Shown: piece by piece, positions 9,130 to 17,913 of the stretch | How positions within the stretch are numbered: position 1 is the stretch's first letter | Layout of the letters: every line of letters begins with the position of its first letter | From: Micromonospora terminaliae | Lineage (GTDB): Bacteria; Actinomycetota; Actinomycetes; Mycobacteriales; Micromonosporaceae | Direction: 5' to 3' | Assembly (NCBI RefSeq): GCF_009671205.1 | Contig: NZ_CP045309.1 | Location: forward strand, 2,108,001 to 2,172,000 | DNA: 64,000 nt | Notes under the pieces: model-generated | The model's input: only the letters and a program-made list of their open reading frames with translations | Database searches by the model: none | What the model was told of the DNA's origin: nothing | Translations under genes and position numbers: made by a program

Positions 9130-9461
9130 CTGATGGTCTCCTCTCCAGCGCTCTCACGCTGTCGCGTCCGTCGACGATCGGCCCACCGGTCCACGTCGCC
9201 CTGGGACTTCTGCCATAGCGACTCTCCCTGCCTTCGGCCTGTCACCGCAGCCGAACACGAGAACACGTGTGAGCAGCGACGTGATCATCGGGCAGGATGG
9301 GAAGCCGACGGTGCCTGCTGACCGCGCACGTTGCCGAATTCGCTTCGTCAGGTCAAAGCGGGCCGGGCCGGGCGGGGCGGCCCGGCCCGGTCTGCTGGCA
9401 GCCTCCGGCCAGCATCGGCCGCGCCGGCCGACCAGTCTGACGGACGACTAGTAGTGCTTTG
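9130..9461. other. Intergenic region with a GC-rich hairpin
   Basis: About 330 bp with no supported gene. A short plus-strand frame starts GTG 9269 (SSDVIIGQDGKPTVP) but lacks a ribosome site and family match. The feature of note is the perfect hairpin at 9360-9388. Confidence 0.4.
9360..9388. terminator. Perfect 11-bp GC hairpin, likely terminator
   Basis: GGGCCGGGCCG and CGGCCCGGCCC flank a 7-base loop. It sits about 75 bp beyond the stop of the minus-strand conserved pseudogene and could end that transcript. There is no T-tract, as is common in high-GC actinobacteria. Confidence 0.45.
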
Positions 9462-10052
9462 TTAAGTTCGGTGGCGTTTGTTGCGGTGTAATGGTTTCAC
9501 GGGTTGGTGGCAAGTGATGCAGGCGCCGGTCCAGGTGGCGAGGCCGAGGATGGTGTCGGCCAGGGTGACTGAGGATTGCGACCCGCGGTTGATCCAGTAG
9601 GCGCGATCTGTGGCTTGGCCGGGCTCGTCTTCCTCGTCGGTCCCGAGGCGGGCCTGGCTCAGGACCGTTGTCGCGTTGGGGTGAGGATGCCTCCGACGTT
9701 GAGGACCCGCATCTGGATGGCGATGAGCGGGATCGCCGCGTTGAACAGGCTGATCACGTTGAGAAATCGGCTGGTGACATCCTCGGCGACGATCACAGCG
9801 ACGTGCTCGTACTGCGGGTACCGCTTCCGTTCGATGTCCCAGTACTCGATGGTGCGGATGATGTGCGCCTCGTCCGTCGCCCCCAACTGGATTTCGACCT
9901 CGTACCGGGTCAGGGTCTCCGGGTCGTGCAGCAGCAGGTCCAAGCGTCCGGCACGGGGCTGCCGCCGTTCGACATCCCTTGACGACCAGGTCACCGAGCC
10001 CGAGCAGGCTTGGGTCCTCGGCCAGTAATGCCTGAAGCCACTTCTCGTTCAA
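9462..10052 (-). pseudogene. Conserved hypothetical gene with two frameshifts
   Basis: Reading from 10052, MNEKWLQALLAEDPSLLGLG and DLVV are in one frame. A frameshift near 9985 leads to RQPRAGRLDLLLHDPETLTR, EVEIQLGATDEAHIIRTIEY, WDIERKRYPQYEHVAVIVAE and FLNVISLFNAAIPLIAIQM. A second shift near 9685 returns to TTVLSQARLGTDEEDE and ATDRAYWINRGS. Joined, this is a well-conserved bacterial family (possible nuclease-like fold: E-x-E-x-Q and Lys/Arg strand, by eye). The N-terminus probably lay further upstream (a frame through 10180 ends VEFRKAVPL). Function is not established. The two shifts could also be sequencing errors. Confidence 0.7.
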
Positions 10053-10217
10053 TGCCGGGTGGGTGGGCAGGTTAACGGGACCGCCTTGCGGAACTCCACG
10101 GGGTGACCTCCCTCGGTGGCTGCCCGAACGGCAGCGATTAGACGCAGATAATCATCGACGTAGCGTTTCGATGGACGCAGACCCTCGGGCCGTGTGTTGG
10201 CTGATAATCGCTCGGGC

Positions 10218-10946
10218 TCAGCCGCCGGCGGCTCGTCGCTTCCGGTAGATCGCGCGGCCCTTTCTGAACATGGCCGCCTCAACTGCGTCCGGGCGCACCG
10301 GCGCATCTTCGGTGGATTCGTTCCTGGCGTGGTTGTGGGCGAAGTCGAGCCACCGCTGGTATTGGTCGCGGTCCCATGGCCCCTGTTCGGGCAGGTCCCA
10401 GCCCTCGACCTCCTTCAGGGCTATCGCGACGAACTGGTCGAGGATCAGAGCCGTGCCAGCCTCCGCTTCGGGTCGGGCGTCTACGGCATACAGGAGTTTC
10501 GTGTAGAACGATGGCCCGAGGTGGGGGGTGTGGCACTCGTTCCCGCGGGCCAGCAACTCGTACGCGTATACCGGTCCGGTGGCTCGCAGGACGGCCAGCG
10601 CCTTGGCGAGCTTGCTCGTGATGGCGTCTGGACTGCTCTTGACGAAGACTTGCGCTCGGCGGCCGACGAGGAATCCCAGGTCGCCTGTACCCCAGGCGTA
10701 GCAGCCGACCAGCAGCCGCCCGATGTCGTCGGGCCGGTTGTTAGTGGCGGTGAGCAGGTCGCCGCGAGTGATGTGCCGGTACTGCCGCCCCCACTTCGCG
10801 GCGGGCAGGTCGGAAAGCGGCGACGTCCACGTCTCGCTGGGGACGCGTCGCTTCCACCACACGGGTCGGAAGTCGAACCCGTGGCCGAGTACCTCGTCGC
10901 GAGTCCAGAACGGGTCGCCGCCGAGCCGGTCCCTCAGCTTTCCCAA
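10218..10946 (-). CDS. OGG-fold (8-oxoguanine DNA glycosylase-like) family protein
   Basis: 242 residues from TTG 10946; AGGAGG seven bases upstream strongly supports this rare start. The C-terminal half contains HLGPSFYTKLLYAV and GTALILDQFVAIAL, resembling the Lys-containing helix and Asp-containing helix (K and D of the HhH-GPD glycosylase active site) of stand-alone OGG-fold proteins found in actinomycetes. The N-terminal part (WWKRRVPSETWTSP) is family-like but uncharacterised. If active it would remove oxidised bases, but it may only share the fold. It ends just before the frameshifted conserved gene on the same strand. Confidence 0.6.
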   Translation of the reverse strand: MGKLRDRLGGDPFWTRDEVLGHGFDFRPVWWKRRVPSETWTSPLSDLPAAKWGRQYRHITRGDLLTATNNRPDDIGRLLVGCYAWGTGDLGFLVGRRAQVFVKSSPDAITSKLAKALAVLRATGPVYAYELLARGNECHTPHLGPSFYTKLLYAVDARPEAEAGTALILDQFVAIALKEVEGWDLPEQGPWDRDQYQRWLDFAHNHARNESTEDAPVRPDAVEAAMFRKGRAIYRKRRAAGG

Positions 10947-11112
10947 CCGTCGCCTCCTGAGAAGGAGAAGCGGGCTCAGACTGTACCGACGACGGATGAC
11001 ACTCCGGAGGTTCCCTCAGCAGGTGTCGACAGGATGGGCACCGGCCGCGGCATGGTGCAGCATCGACCACCGGAGCGCGGCGCGGGCAGTCGCCGGAACG
11101 CTTCGGCGGCAC

Positions 11113-11184
11113 GCGGACATAGCGCGGCTGGTAGCACATCACCTTGCCAAAGTGAGGGTCGCGGGTTCGAATCCCTCGTCCGCT
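11113..11184 (+). tRNA. tRNA-Gly(GCC)-like gene, degenerate
   Basis: A cloverleaf can be drawn with acceptor GCGGACA, D-arm GCGC/GCAC around GGCTGGTA, anticodon loop TTGCCAA (GCC) and T-loop TTCGAAT. Defects are clear: a C-A mismatch closes the anticodon loop, the D-stem has a mismatch, the T-stem has a C-T mismatch, and one base is missing between T-stem and acceptor, so only six acceptor pairs form. No CCA is encoded. It is either a decayed tRNA or a divergent accessory copy. Confidence 0.6.
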
Positions 11185-11226
11185 CGGGACCGCCTGCCCC
11201 GGCCCTGCCGTGTCGGCGGGCACCAC

Positions 11227-11301
11227 GGGCGATTGGTGCAGTGGGAGCGCGCTTCCTTGACACAGAAGAGGTCACTGGTTCAAACCCAGTATCGCCCACC
11301 A
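11227..11301 (+). tRNA. tRNA-Val(GAC) gene with encoded CCA
   Basis: Acceptor GGGCGAT pairs with ATCGCCC, followed by ACCA. D-arm GTGC/GCGC, anticodon loop TTGACAC (GAC), T-arm ACTGG-TTCAAAC-CCAGT are all good. The anticodon stem CTTCC/AGAAG has a C-A mismatch at the loop-closing pair, the same fault as in the Gly-like tRNA 42 bp upstream. The 3' half overlaps the last 19 bases of the LAL gene on the other strand. Confidence 0.8.
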
Positions 11302-14030
11302 GGAACATCGGCCCGGACGCCACCCGCTCTTGCAGGCGGCCGCCGTCTCTCGGCGGCCGCGACCCCGGCCAGCGCCGCCAGCTGAGCCCGCGACGTGATG
11401 CCCAGCTTGGGGAACGCCTTGTAAAGGTGGTAGCCCACGGTCCGTGGGCTGAGGAAGAGCTGGGCGGCGATGTCGCGGTTGGAGGCGCCGGCGGCCGCCA
11501 GCCGCACGACCTCGCGTTCCTGCGCGGTGAGCACGCTGAGCGGGTCGCCAGCCCGGCGCGGCGCGGCCGGGACGTCCCCGGTCGCGCGCAGCTCGGTGCG
11601 GGCCCGCCGGGCCCACGACTCCGCGCCCAGCCGGTCGAAGACCTCCAGCGCGGCGCGGAGCTGCGTGCGGGCGTCCGCCCGCCTCCGGGCCCGTCGCAGC
11701 CACTCGCCGTAGGCGAGTCGCGTCCTCGCCTGCTCGTACGGCTGGTCGTCGCCGTCGTGGGCGCGGACGGCGGCAAGGAAGTGCGCCTCGTCCTGCTCCA
11801 CCAGGGCCCGGCAGCGCAGGGCGACCGCGTCCGAGGCCGGTTGACGGACATGCCGCGCCCAGGTCACGTAGCGCTCCAGCGGCTCGCCGGCCCGCTCCGG
11901 CCGTCCACTGCGGACCGCCGCCTCGACGAGATCGGCGGCGGCGAGCGCCCCGAACCCGGTCGGCGGGATCCGTTCCAACTGCTCCAGAGCGGCGTCCGAG
12001 TTCCCCCGGCCGAGTTCGAGCCGGCCCAGCGCCCAGCGTCCGAGGGTCGCCGCGAGGACCAGCTTGCGGTCGTCGGCCCGCCGGACGCCGTCCTCGGCCC
12101 TCGCGCGGCACCCCGCCACGTCCTCCTGATGAGCGAGGATCCACGCAAGGCAGCAGGTGAGGTGGATGACCCGGTGCTCGTGACCCAGGTCGGTCGCCAG
12201 CCGCAGCCCTTCGTCGAGGGTCGCCCTCGCCTCCCCGTAACGGCCCTGCATCCCCTGCGCGAACCCCTGGTCCTGGAGGGCGAACGCCAGCCAGCCGATC
12301 ATCCCGCTCCTGCGGCAGTCCGCCACGACCCGCTCGGTGAGTTCCTCGCAGAGGGCCGCGCGGCCCGTCGCGAGGGCGGCGCCGGCGGCGAAGGTCAGCC
12401 CCGGAACGCCCAGCCCGGCGAGCCCGGACGGGTCCAGCGCGCCGCCGGTGAGCGGCAGCCCACCCGCGAGGTCGCCGGCCAGCAGCCGGGCCAGCCCGAC
12501 CGCCTGGCCGACCAGCGGCGAACCGGTCGCCGGCAGCTCGTGCAGCGCCGTCGCCGCCTGTCCGGCCAGCGGCGCGTCGCCGGCGAACCAGGCGCAGCGG
12601 ACCGCCTCCACCAGCAGCCAGGTCGCCTGCTCGGGGTCGCGCGCCGCCACCCGGAGGGCGGCGTCGAGGATGATCCGGCCGGCCGCCAGTGGGGTGCCCA
12701 ACTCGACCTCGCGGTGGGCGCGGACCTGGGTCAACGCCACGATCATCGCCGGGTCGTCCACGTCGGGCGTGGCGCTTGCGGCGAGCGCGGCGGCGCGGTC
12801 GGTCAGACCGGCGTCGCTCGCGGCCAGCGCCGCCGCGGCCAGCCGGGCGGATCGGCGTACCGGATCGACGGTGAGCTCGGCGGCCCGCTGGTAGGCGGCC
12901 GCCACCGCGGCGTGGCCGCCTCGGGTACGGGCCCGGCCCGCCGCCTCCTCCAGCTGCCGCGCGACGCCCTCATCGGGACCGAGCGCCGCGGCGGCCAAGT
13001 GCCAGATGCGCCGGTCAGCGGCGTCAGGCGAGGTCGAGCTGATCAGCGCGTCGGCGAGCGCCCGGTGTACGGCGAGGCGTCGGCTCACGGACGCGCTCTG
13101 GTACGCGGCCGCCCGGATGAGGGGATGACGGAAACCGACGGCCGTCCCGTTGATTCCGATCAGCCGGCTCCGCTCGGCGGCTTCCAGGCCGTCGAGCGGA
13201 GCGCCGGCGGCGACGAGCGTCGCGAGTTCGCCGGAGCTTTCCGCCGCCGCGACCAGGAGCGCGGTGCGCGCGGCCTCGGGCAGCGCGGCCATCTGCGCGA
13301 GGAAGGCCTCCTGGATCCGCTCCGCCACCGGCATCGCCCCCACCGGCGACAACCGCCCAGCCCGCTGTTCGGGAGTCAGCGCGGCCGGCAGCTCGATGAG
13401 CGCCAGCGGGTTGCCGGCCGACTCCTGGACGAGGCGCTCCCGGACCTGCGGCGGAAGATCGGCCGGGAGCAGGGCGGCCGCCGCCGTGTCGTCGAGCCCA
13501 GCGAGACAGTGTTCGGGAAGGCCGGTGACCGGGAGGTCCGGACGGGCGGCGAAGATCATGGCGATGCCCTCGGCCCCGAGCCGGCGCGCCGCGAACACCA
13601 GGGCGTCGACGGACGCCTCGTCGCACCATTGCACGTCGTCCATGAGGCAGAGCAGCCCGCCGTCCCCGGCCAGCTCGGACAGGAGGCTGAGGGTGGCCAG
13701 GCCCACCAGGAACCGGCTCTGCGGTGGCGCGTCGCGCAGCCCCAAGGCGGCGCCGAGCGCCCTCACCTGCGCGTCGGGCAGCGCGTGGATCCGGTCGAGC
13801 CCGGTCCGCAGGAGCAGGTGCAGTGCGGCGAACGGCAACGCCGCCTCGGACTCGATGCCGACACCGCGCACCACCCGCATGCCAGTCGCCCGCAGCGCGG
13901 CGTACTCCAGCAGCACCGACTTGCCGATCCCCGCCGGACCCCGGAAAACCAGGGCGCCGCTGCGACCTTCCCGGGCACCGTCCACCAGCCGGTCGATCTG
14001 CGCCTGTTCCTCGGCCCGCCCGTGCAGCAC
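11280..14030 (-). CDS. LuxR-family LAL-type transcriptional regulator
   Basis: 916 residues from GTG 14030, with GGTAGG nine bases upstream; a TTG at 14039 is an alternative. Walker A GPAGIGKS is at 31-38 and Walker B LLCLMDDVQWCDEAS lies near 130. A long TPR-like region follows, then the HTH LTAQEREVVRLAAAGASNRD and SPRTVGYHLYKAFPKLG near the end. The last 20 or so residues after the HTH look random, and the stop lies within the tRNA-Val gene on the opposite strand. This suggests the natural 3' end was lost and the frame now reads into foreign DNA. It is divergent from the small membrane protein at 14128, a likely target. The C-terminal HTH is complete, so DNA binding should be retained. Confidence 0.9.
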   Translation of the reverse strand: MLHGRAEEQAQIDRLVDGAREGRSGALVFRGPAGIGKSVLLEYAALRATGMRVVRGVGIESEAALPFAALHLLLRTGLDRIHALPDAQVRALGAALGLRDAPPQSRFLVGLATLSLLSELAGDGGLLCLMDDVQWCDEASVDALVFAARRLGAEGIAMIFAARPDLPVTGLPEHCLAGLDDTAAAALLPADLPPQVRERLVQESAGNPLALIELPAALTPEQRAGRLSPVGAMPVAERIQEAFLAQMAALPEAARTALLVAAAESSGELATLVAAGAPLDGLEAAERSRLIGINGTAVGFRHPLIRAAAYQSASVSRRLAVHRALADALISSTSPDAADRRIWHLAAAALGPDEGVARQLEEAAGRARTRGGHAAVAAAYQRAAELTVDPVRRSARLAAAALAASDAGLTDRAAALAASATPDVDDPAMIVALTQVRAHREVELGTPLAAGRIILDAALRVAARDPEQATWLLVEAVRCAWFAGDAPLAGQAATALHELPATGSPLVGQAVGLARLLAGDLAGGLPLTGGALDPSGLAGLGVPGLTFAAGAALATGRAALCEELTERVVADCRRSGMIGWLAFALQDQGFAQGMQGRYGEARATLDEGLRLATDLGHEHRVIHLTCCLAWILAHQEDVAGCRARAEDGVRRADDRKLVLAATLGRWALGRLELGRGNSDAALEQLERIPPTGFGALAAADLVEAAVRSGRPERAGEPLERYVTWARHVRQPASDAVALRCRALVEQDEAHFLAAVRAHDGDDQPYEQARTRLAYGEWLRRARRRADARTQLRAALEVFDRLGAESWARRARTELRATGDVPAAPRRAGDPLSVLTAQEREVVRLAAAGASNRDIAAQLFLSPRTVGYHLYKAFPKLGITSRAQLAALAGVAAAERRRPPARAGGVRADVPGGRYWV

Positions 14031-14127
14031 GACTGGCAACCTACCGTCACGATGACGGATTCGGCATGGCCGCCCGCTCCGTAGCTTCGTGATCAGACGC
14101 ACGTCAGCACCACGAAGGGACTTCGAG

Positions 14128-14541
14128 ATGGCCACCATCGCCAGCACCGTCCGGACCGCCGACGACGCCAAGCTGCTCCGTTTCGCCCTCAAGCAGGACG
14201 CGATCGGCTCAGGCGCCAACGGCGTCGTCTACCTCGCCGCCGCGGCGATCTTCGGCCGGCTGTTCGGCCTTCCCGCCGGTCTTCTCTACCCCGTAGGCGC
14301 CTTCCTGGTCGCCTTCGCGGCCGCCCTGCTCTTCCTCGCGTCGAGGCCGACGGTGAGCCGACCCGCAGTGGCAGTCGTGATCGCCGTCAACATCGCCTGG
14401 GTCGCCGCGAGCGTCGAGCTGCTCGTCGCCGGTTGGTTCCCGTTGACCACCCTCGGCGTGGCGCTGGTGATCGCGCAGGCGGTGGTGGTCGCTGGATTCG
14501 TCGCTCTCCAGATCACCGGCCTGCGTCGGACGGCCGTCTGA
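14128..14541 (+). CDS. Small integral membrane protein, four transmembrane helices
   Basis: 137 residues from ATG 14128, with GAAGGGA seven bases upstream. Hydrophobic segments lie near 33-50, 52-72, 77-97 and 105-128; the N-terminus (TADDAKLLRFALKQDAIGSG) is soluble. No catalytic motif. It resembles the unnamed small membrane proteins found next to LAL regulators in actinomycetes. It is divergent from the LAL gene with about 97 bp between starts, so LAL-dependent control is a reasonable inference. It is followed by a strong terminator. Confidence 0.82.
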   Translation: MATIASTVRTADDAKLLRFALKQDAIGSGANGVVYLAAAAIFGRLFGLPAGLLYPVGAFLVAFAAALLFLASRPTVSRPAVAVVIAVNIAWVAASVELLVAGWFPLTTLGVALVIAQAVVVAGFVALQITGLRRTAV

Positions 14542-14548
14542 TCCGTGC

Positions 14549-14595
14549 GGATCCCCGGGTGCCCCTTGCGGGCCGGAGCGGACACCCGGGGATCC
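14549..14595 (+). terminator. Perfect 13-bp hairpin terminator
   Basis: GGATCCCCGGGTG and CACCCGGGGATCC form a perfect stem seven bases after the stop of the small membrane protein, with a 21-base loop. Confidence 0.75.
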
Positions 14596-15225
14596 AGCTC
14601 ACCAGCCGATCCGGTCGGCGCACCGTTCAGTGACCTCATGAGACACCTTCGACCCCGGTCGCGTCGGGCGCTTCTTCGCGCGCCGCTCAAGACGTATCCG
14701 GAGCTGCCTCGATTCGCGCAGAACCCCCGTGGTGCGGTGACCGGCCATAGCCAGAGTGGGCGAACGGCTGGCGGGCATCAGGGTAGCCGAACAACGTGGA
14801 GCCGGACCGCTGGTCGACTGGGCTCCGGGCCTGGCGCCCTGGGCGGCGAGACGTGCCGAGCCGTTGACTCTTGAAGAACTATCCCCGAGATGCGACTCAC
14901 ACCCGCTATGAGCCGTAACGGGCACGGGCGCACACGTCAGCCGAGCGACGAGATCGCGGAACGACGCGAACGACGCGATGCGCGGATCCGCGCCGAGCGC
15001 ATCGAGTTCGCGATGGCGGAGATAGAGGACAAGCCGCCGACCGACGACATCGAATTCGGACCCGGTCGGGATACGCGTGCTTGGCGGGGAGGATCGCCCG
15101 GGCTCGGACGAGGCCGATGACCTGCCCGATGTGGCGCTGGGGGGAGCTCGGAGCAGCCCTGCTTGTGCCGACAATGACGCCCGCACCGGTCAGGCGGGGT
15201 TGACCGCAACGACAAGATCTTGCGC
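14596..15225. other. Gene-poor region with unrecognised open frames
   Basis: About 630 bp. A plus-strand frame at 14890-15120 (RRERRDARIRAERIEFAMAE) is very charged and could be a small coiled-coil protein, but it has no clear ribosome site. Minus-strand frames look random. Flanking genes on the right are broken accessory genes, so this is probably decayed mobile DNA. Confidence 0.4.
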
Positions 15226-15748
15226 TCACGCCAGCTCGGCCGGTTCGTCGGTGGTCGGGTCCACATCGCCGGGGTCGGCGCCGTCGCGTTCGCTGCCGTC
15301 CCACTCGAACCGCGCTCCCATCTCTGCGGCGGTGAGGGCGGTTTCGACGGCTGCTTCGGCGGCGCCGAAGGCGTCCTCGCGGCCGGTGGCGGCCACCTCG
15401 AGGAGGACGGACAAGGTGAGGCGGACCTGCCAGCGGCGGGGCAGTGCTGGCAGGTTCAGCGCGCTCAGCACCCGGTCTGCAGCGTCGGCGTCGATGTCGT
15501 GGGTACTGGCGGCCTCCCGCAGGGATCGCCACACCTCGAGGCGGAAAGTGGGCCAGTGCGTACGTGCCGGCGGCGGGCGGCTGGGCCTGCGGCGGGGTGT
15601 GTTGGTGGTGCAGGTGAGCGTGGATCTGGGCGGTGGTGTGGGTGAGCCACCCCAGTGGTGCGGGGTGGTCCGGGTGGAACATGTTCCAGGCGTCGAGCAG
15701 GACGGATTCCAGGGTCGGTGGTGACGTCGTCGGCTCGGGTGTGGTCAT
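15226..15748 (-). pseudogene. Frameshifted hypothetical accessory gene
   Basis: ATG 15748 has GAGGAGC eight bases upstream. The frame reads TLESVLLDAWNMFHPDHPAP, LGWLTHTTAQIHAHLHHQHT and AGTYA, then must shift near 15555 to continue HWPTFRLEVWRSLREAAS, VLSALNLPALPRRWQVRLTL, LEVAATGREDAFGAAEAAVE and the acidic end DVDPTTDEPAELA. Joined, it would be about 173 residues. I do not recognise the family, but the context (next to DUF3085) is that of actinomycete integrative elements. A single frameshift could also be a sequencing error. Confidence 0.5.
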
Positions 15749-15772
15749 CGCAGATTGCTCCTCGAGAACGGA

Positions 15773-15808
15773 GACGGTCCCGCCGCCCTGGCGGGCGGCG
15801 GGACCGTC
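15773..15808 (-). terminator. Perfect 15-bp hairpin terminator
   Basis: GACGGTCCCGCCGCC and GGCGGCGGGACCGTC around a 6-base loop. It lies downstream of the DUF3085 remnant and just upstream of the frameshifted hypothetical gene, both on the minus strand. Confidence 0.7.
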
Positions 15809-15829
15809 GGCTGGTGTCAGGACTGGCGG

Positions 15830-16190
15830 CGGATCCGGCTGATCCGACCTCGTGGGTGTCGTAGCGCACGGTCAGTCCTAGCCACGGGTAGCCGGCAGCT
15901 GCTGCGGTGCTCGGGCGGGTGATCAGCGGGGTGGGCTGGTCGGTGAGGTGCAGGTGCTCGGCGAAGTCGTCGCCGCCGAGATCCGGGTCGCCGCGGTGGC
16001 CGTCCGTGTCGGGGTTCAACCGTGGGCGTAGACGGCCAGGCTGCTGCCGGGCCGGTTCGGATCCTCGAGGTGCGGCAGGCCGCTGGGCATCAGGTAGACG
16101 CCGTGGTCGTGGACCCACACCAGCGTGCCGGGGCAGGTGATGCCGTCTTGGTGCTCGGCGAACGAGGACACCTGGACTTCGGTCAGTCGA
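15830..16190 (-). pseudogene. DUF3085-domain gene remnant
   Basis: VSSFAEHQDGITCPGTLVWV, HDHGVYLMPSGLPHLEDP and SSLAVYAHG run to a TGA. Removing a one-base shift near 16020 gives LNPDTDGHRGDPDLGGDDFA, EHLHLTDQPTPLI and YPWLGLTVRYDTHEV. The order and the GGDDF-EHL motif match DUF3085 proteins, which I know mainly from actinomycete plasmids and integrative elements. The N-terminal third is missing because the frame starts right at the stop of DUF1330. Role unknown; here inactivated. Confidence 0.65.
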
Positions 16191-16476
16191 TGCCTTCGAC
16201 GATACGGAAGTCGCGCTCGACGCCGTCGGAGAGGGCGACCAGCGCCTCCTGGTAGGACGCACTCTCGTGCGCCGCGACGGCCTGCTCGAAGCTGTCGAAC
16301 TCGACCAGGACGGTGCGCTCGGCGATTCCGGCGTCATGCGCCACGACCCGACCGCCACGGACGAGGGTCCGACCGCCCCCGGCCTTGACGGCCAGACCGG
16401 CCAGCTTGTTGTAGGCAGCCAGCTTCTCCGGGTCTGAAATGGTGCGGTAGACGCTGACCCAGTAGCCCTTGGGCAT
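16183..16476 (-). CDS. DUF1330 domain protein
   Basis: 97 residues from ATG 16476 with GGAGG upstream. MPKGYWVSVYRTISDPEKLA, AHDAGIAERTVLVEFDSFEQ and AVAAHESASYQEALVALSDG are the standard DUF1330 pattern (dimeric alpha-beta barrel fold). Members are small cytosolic proteins of uncertain enzymatic role, often fused or next to transport or degradation genes. It starts 33 bp after the MFS stop, so it is the third gene of the MarR-MFS operon and probably controlled by that MarR. Confidence 0.88.
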   Translation of the reverse strand: MPKGYWVSVYRTISDPEKLAAYNKLAGLAVKAGGGRTLVRGGRVVAHDAGIAERTVLVEFDSFEQAVAAHESASYQEALVALSDGVERDFRIVEGID

Positions 16477-16509
16477 GGAACCTCCAGTGTTGGGATGAGT
16501 GCATCTGAC

Positions 16510-17913
16510 TTACGGGTTGGTCTCGGACGAGCGTCGGTGGGCGAGCGCGAGGCTTGTCAGCGTCGTGATCGCCATGGCGCCGATGCCGACCAGCGCTGCG
16601 TTGGTGTAGGCGCTGTCGTCGGGGAAGAGGTGGCCGGGGCCGGTGCCCGCAGCGAGGATCAGGCCGCCGATGGCGCTGCCCAGGGAGTACCCGACACTGC
16701 GGACGACGTAGTTGAAGCTCATGGCGCTCGACGTCTCGCTCTTGGCGGTGACGGCCAGGATGACGCCGGGCATCGCGGCCGAGAAGCCGCCGACGCCGAA
16801 GCCGAGCACGCCCATCGCCGCGAACAGTTCGACCAGGTCCGACCGGGCCGCCGCGAACAGGGCGAACCCGCCGCCGACCACGACGGCGCTGCCGGCCAGG
16901 AGCACGGGGTCGGCGATCAGCGTCCGGACCCGCGGCGTGAGCTTGCCGGCGACGAACCCCAGCACCGAGAACGGGATGAGGACCAGCCCGGCGACGAAGG
17001 TCGTCAGCCCGAAGCCGTAGCCGGCGCCGTGCGGCGTCTGCGCGTACCGGGTGATGAGCGTGAGCAGGAGGTACATGCCGATCCCGCCGACGAGCATGGC
17101 GAGGTTCGCCCCGGCGACCGCCGGGTGCCGCACCGCCCGCACATCGACCAGGGGCGTCGTGCTGCGCAGCTCGATGACGGCCCAGACGCAGAGCAGCACC
17201 ACCGCGACGACGGCGAGGCCCGCCGCCACGGCGAGGTGCCGGCTCCATAGATTCCGTTCGCCGGCGAGGAACAGCACCAGGAGCAGCGCGACGGCCAGGA
17301 CGACCGCGCCTGCCAGGTCCACGTGGGCGGAGCGGCCTTCGGGGGCTTCGGGCATGGAGCGCCACGCGGTCAGGAGGGCGGCGGCGGTGACGACCAGGCC
17401 GAGGCCGTAGGCGGCCCGTACCCCGCCGAGCTCGGCGAGCAGTGCGGCCAGTGGGTAGCCGACGCCGGCCCCGATGATCGAGACCACCGAGATCAGGGCG
17501 ATCACGGCCGCGCTGCGCTCCTCGGGGAGGTGGTCCCGGGCCACGCCCATCATCAGCGCCGCCAGCCCGAGCCCGATGCCCTGGGCCGCCCTGCCGGCCA
17601 GCAGCCACGCGAACGGCAGCGGCAGCACGGTGAGCGCGCTGCCGGCGACGACCACCGCCAGCGTGGCGAGGATCGTGGCCCGCCGGTGCGGGCCGGCTCC
17701 GAGCCGGCCCAGGACCGGCGTGGCGACGGCGCCGCTGAGCAGTGCGACGGTCAGCGTCCACTGCGCGCTGCCGAGCGAGACGTGGAACGAGGTCGCCACG
17801 CTGGTGATGAGCGGCGTCCCGAGGCTGGCGACCGCCGCCACGACCAGAGCGATGAACATCAGGGTGGGGACCAGCAGCCGCGCCTCGGACCGCGCCACCG
17901 GGAACGCCTTCAC
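16510..17913 (-). CDS. MFS transporter, drug/proton antiporter type
   Basis: 467 residues from GTG 17913, whose first base pairs overlap the MarR stop (GTGA), giving translational coupling. At least twelve hydrophobic segments are visible, with the motif-A-like loop GRLGAGPHRRATIL after TM2 and the motif-C-like ISVVSIIGAGVGYPLAALLA in TM5, typical of exporters. It most likely exports a toxic compound that also acts as the MarR ligand. The minus-strand frame stays open upstream to 18426, but that part overlaps MarR in another frame. Substrate unknown. Confidence 0.9.
   Translation of the reverse strand: MKAFPVARSEARLLVPTLMFIALVVAAVASLGTPLITSVATSFHVSLGSAQWTLTVALLSGAVATPVLGRLGAGPHRRATILATLAVVVAGSALTVLPLPFAWLLAGRAAQGIGLGLAALMMGVARDHLPEERSAAVIALISVVSIIGAGVGYPLAALLAELGGVRAAYGLGLVVTAAALLTAWRSMPEAPEGRSAHVDLAGAVVLAVALLLVLFLAGERNLWSRHLAVAAGLAVVAVVLLCVWAVIELRSTTPLVDVRAVRHPAVAGANLAMLVGGIGMYLLLTLITRYAQTPHGAGYGFGLTTFVAGLVLIPFSVLGFVAGKLTPRVRTLIADPVLLAGSAVVVGGGFALFAAARSDLVELFAAMGVLGFGVGGFSAAMPGVILAVTAKSETSSAMSFNYVVRSVGYSLGSAIGGLILAAGTGPGHLFPDDSAYTNAALVGIGAMAITTLTSLALAHRRSSETNP

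Noticed and set aside
9458..9466. A third TTTGTTAAG copy as part of the ROK regulon
   Set aside because: It lies at the stop of a broken gene, and its right side does not continue the shared motif; it looks more like an insertion-sequence end (TAGTGCTTTGTTAAG).
10194..14084. A plus-strand open frame of 1,296 codons
   Set aside because: It runs antisense to the LAL gene and straight through both tRNAs, with low-complexity Arg/Pro/Gly content; a by-product of high GC.
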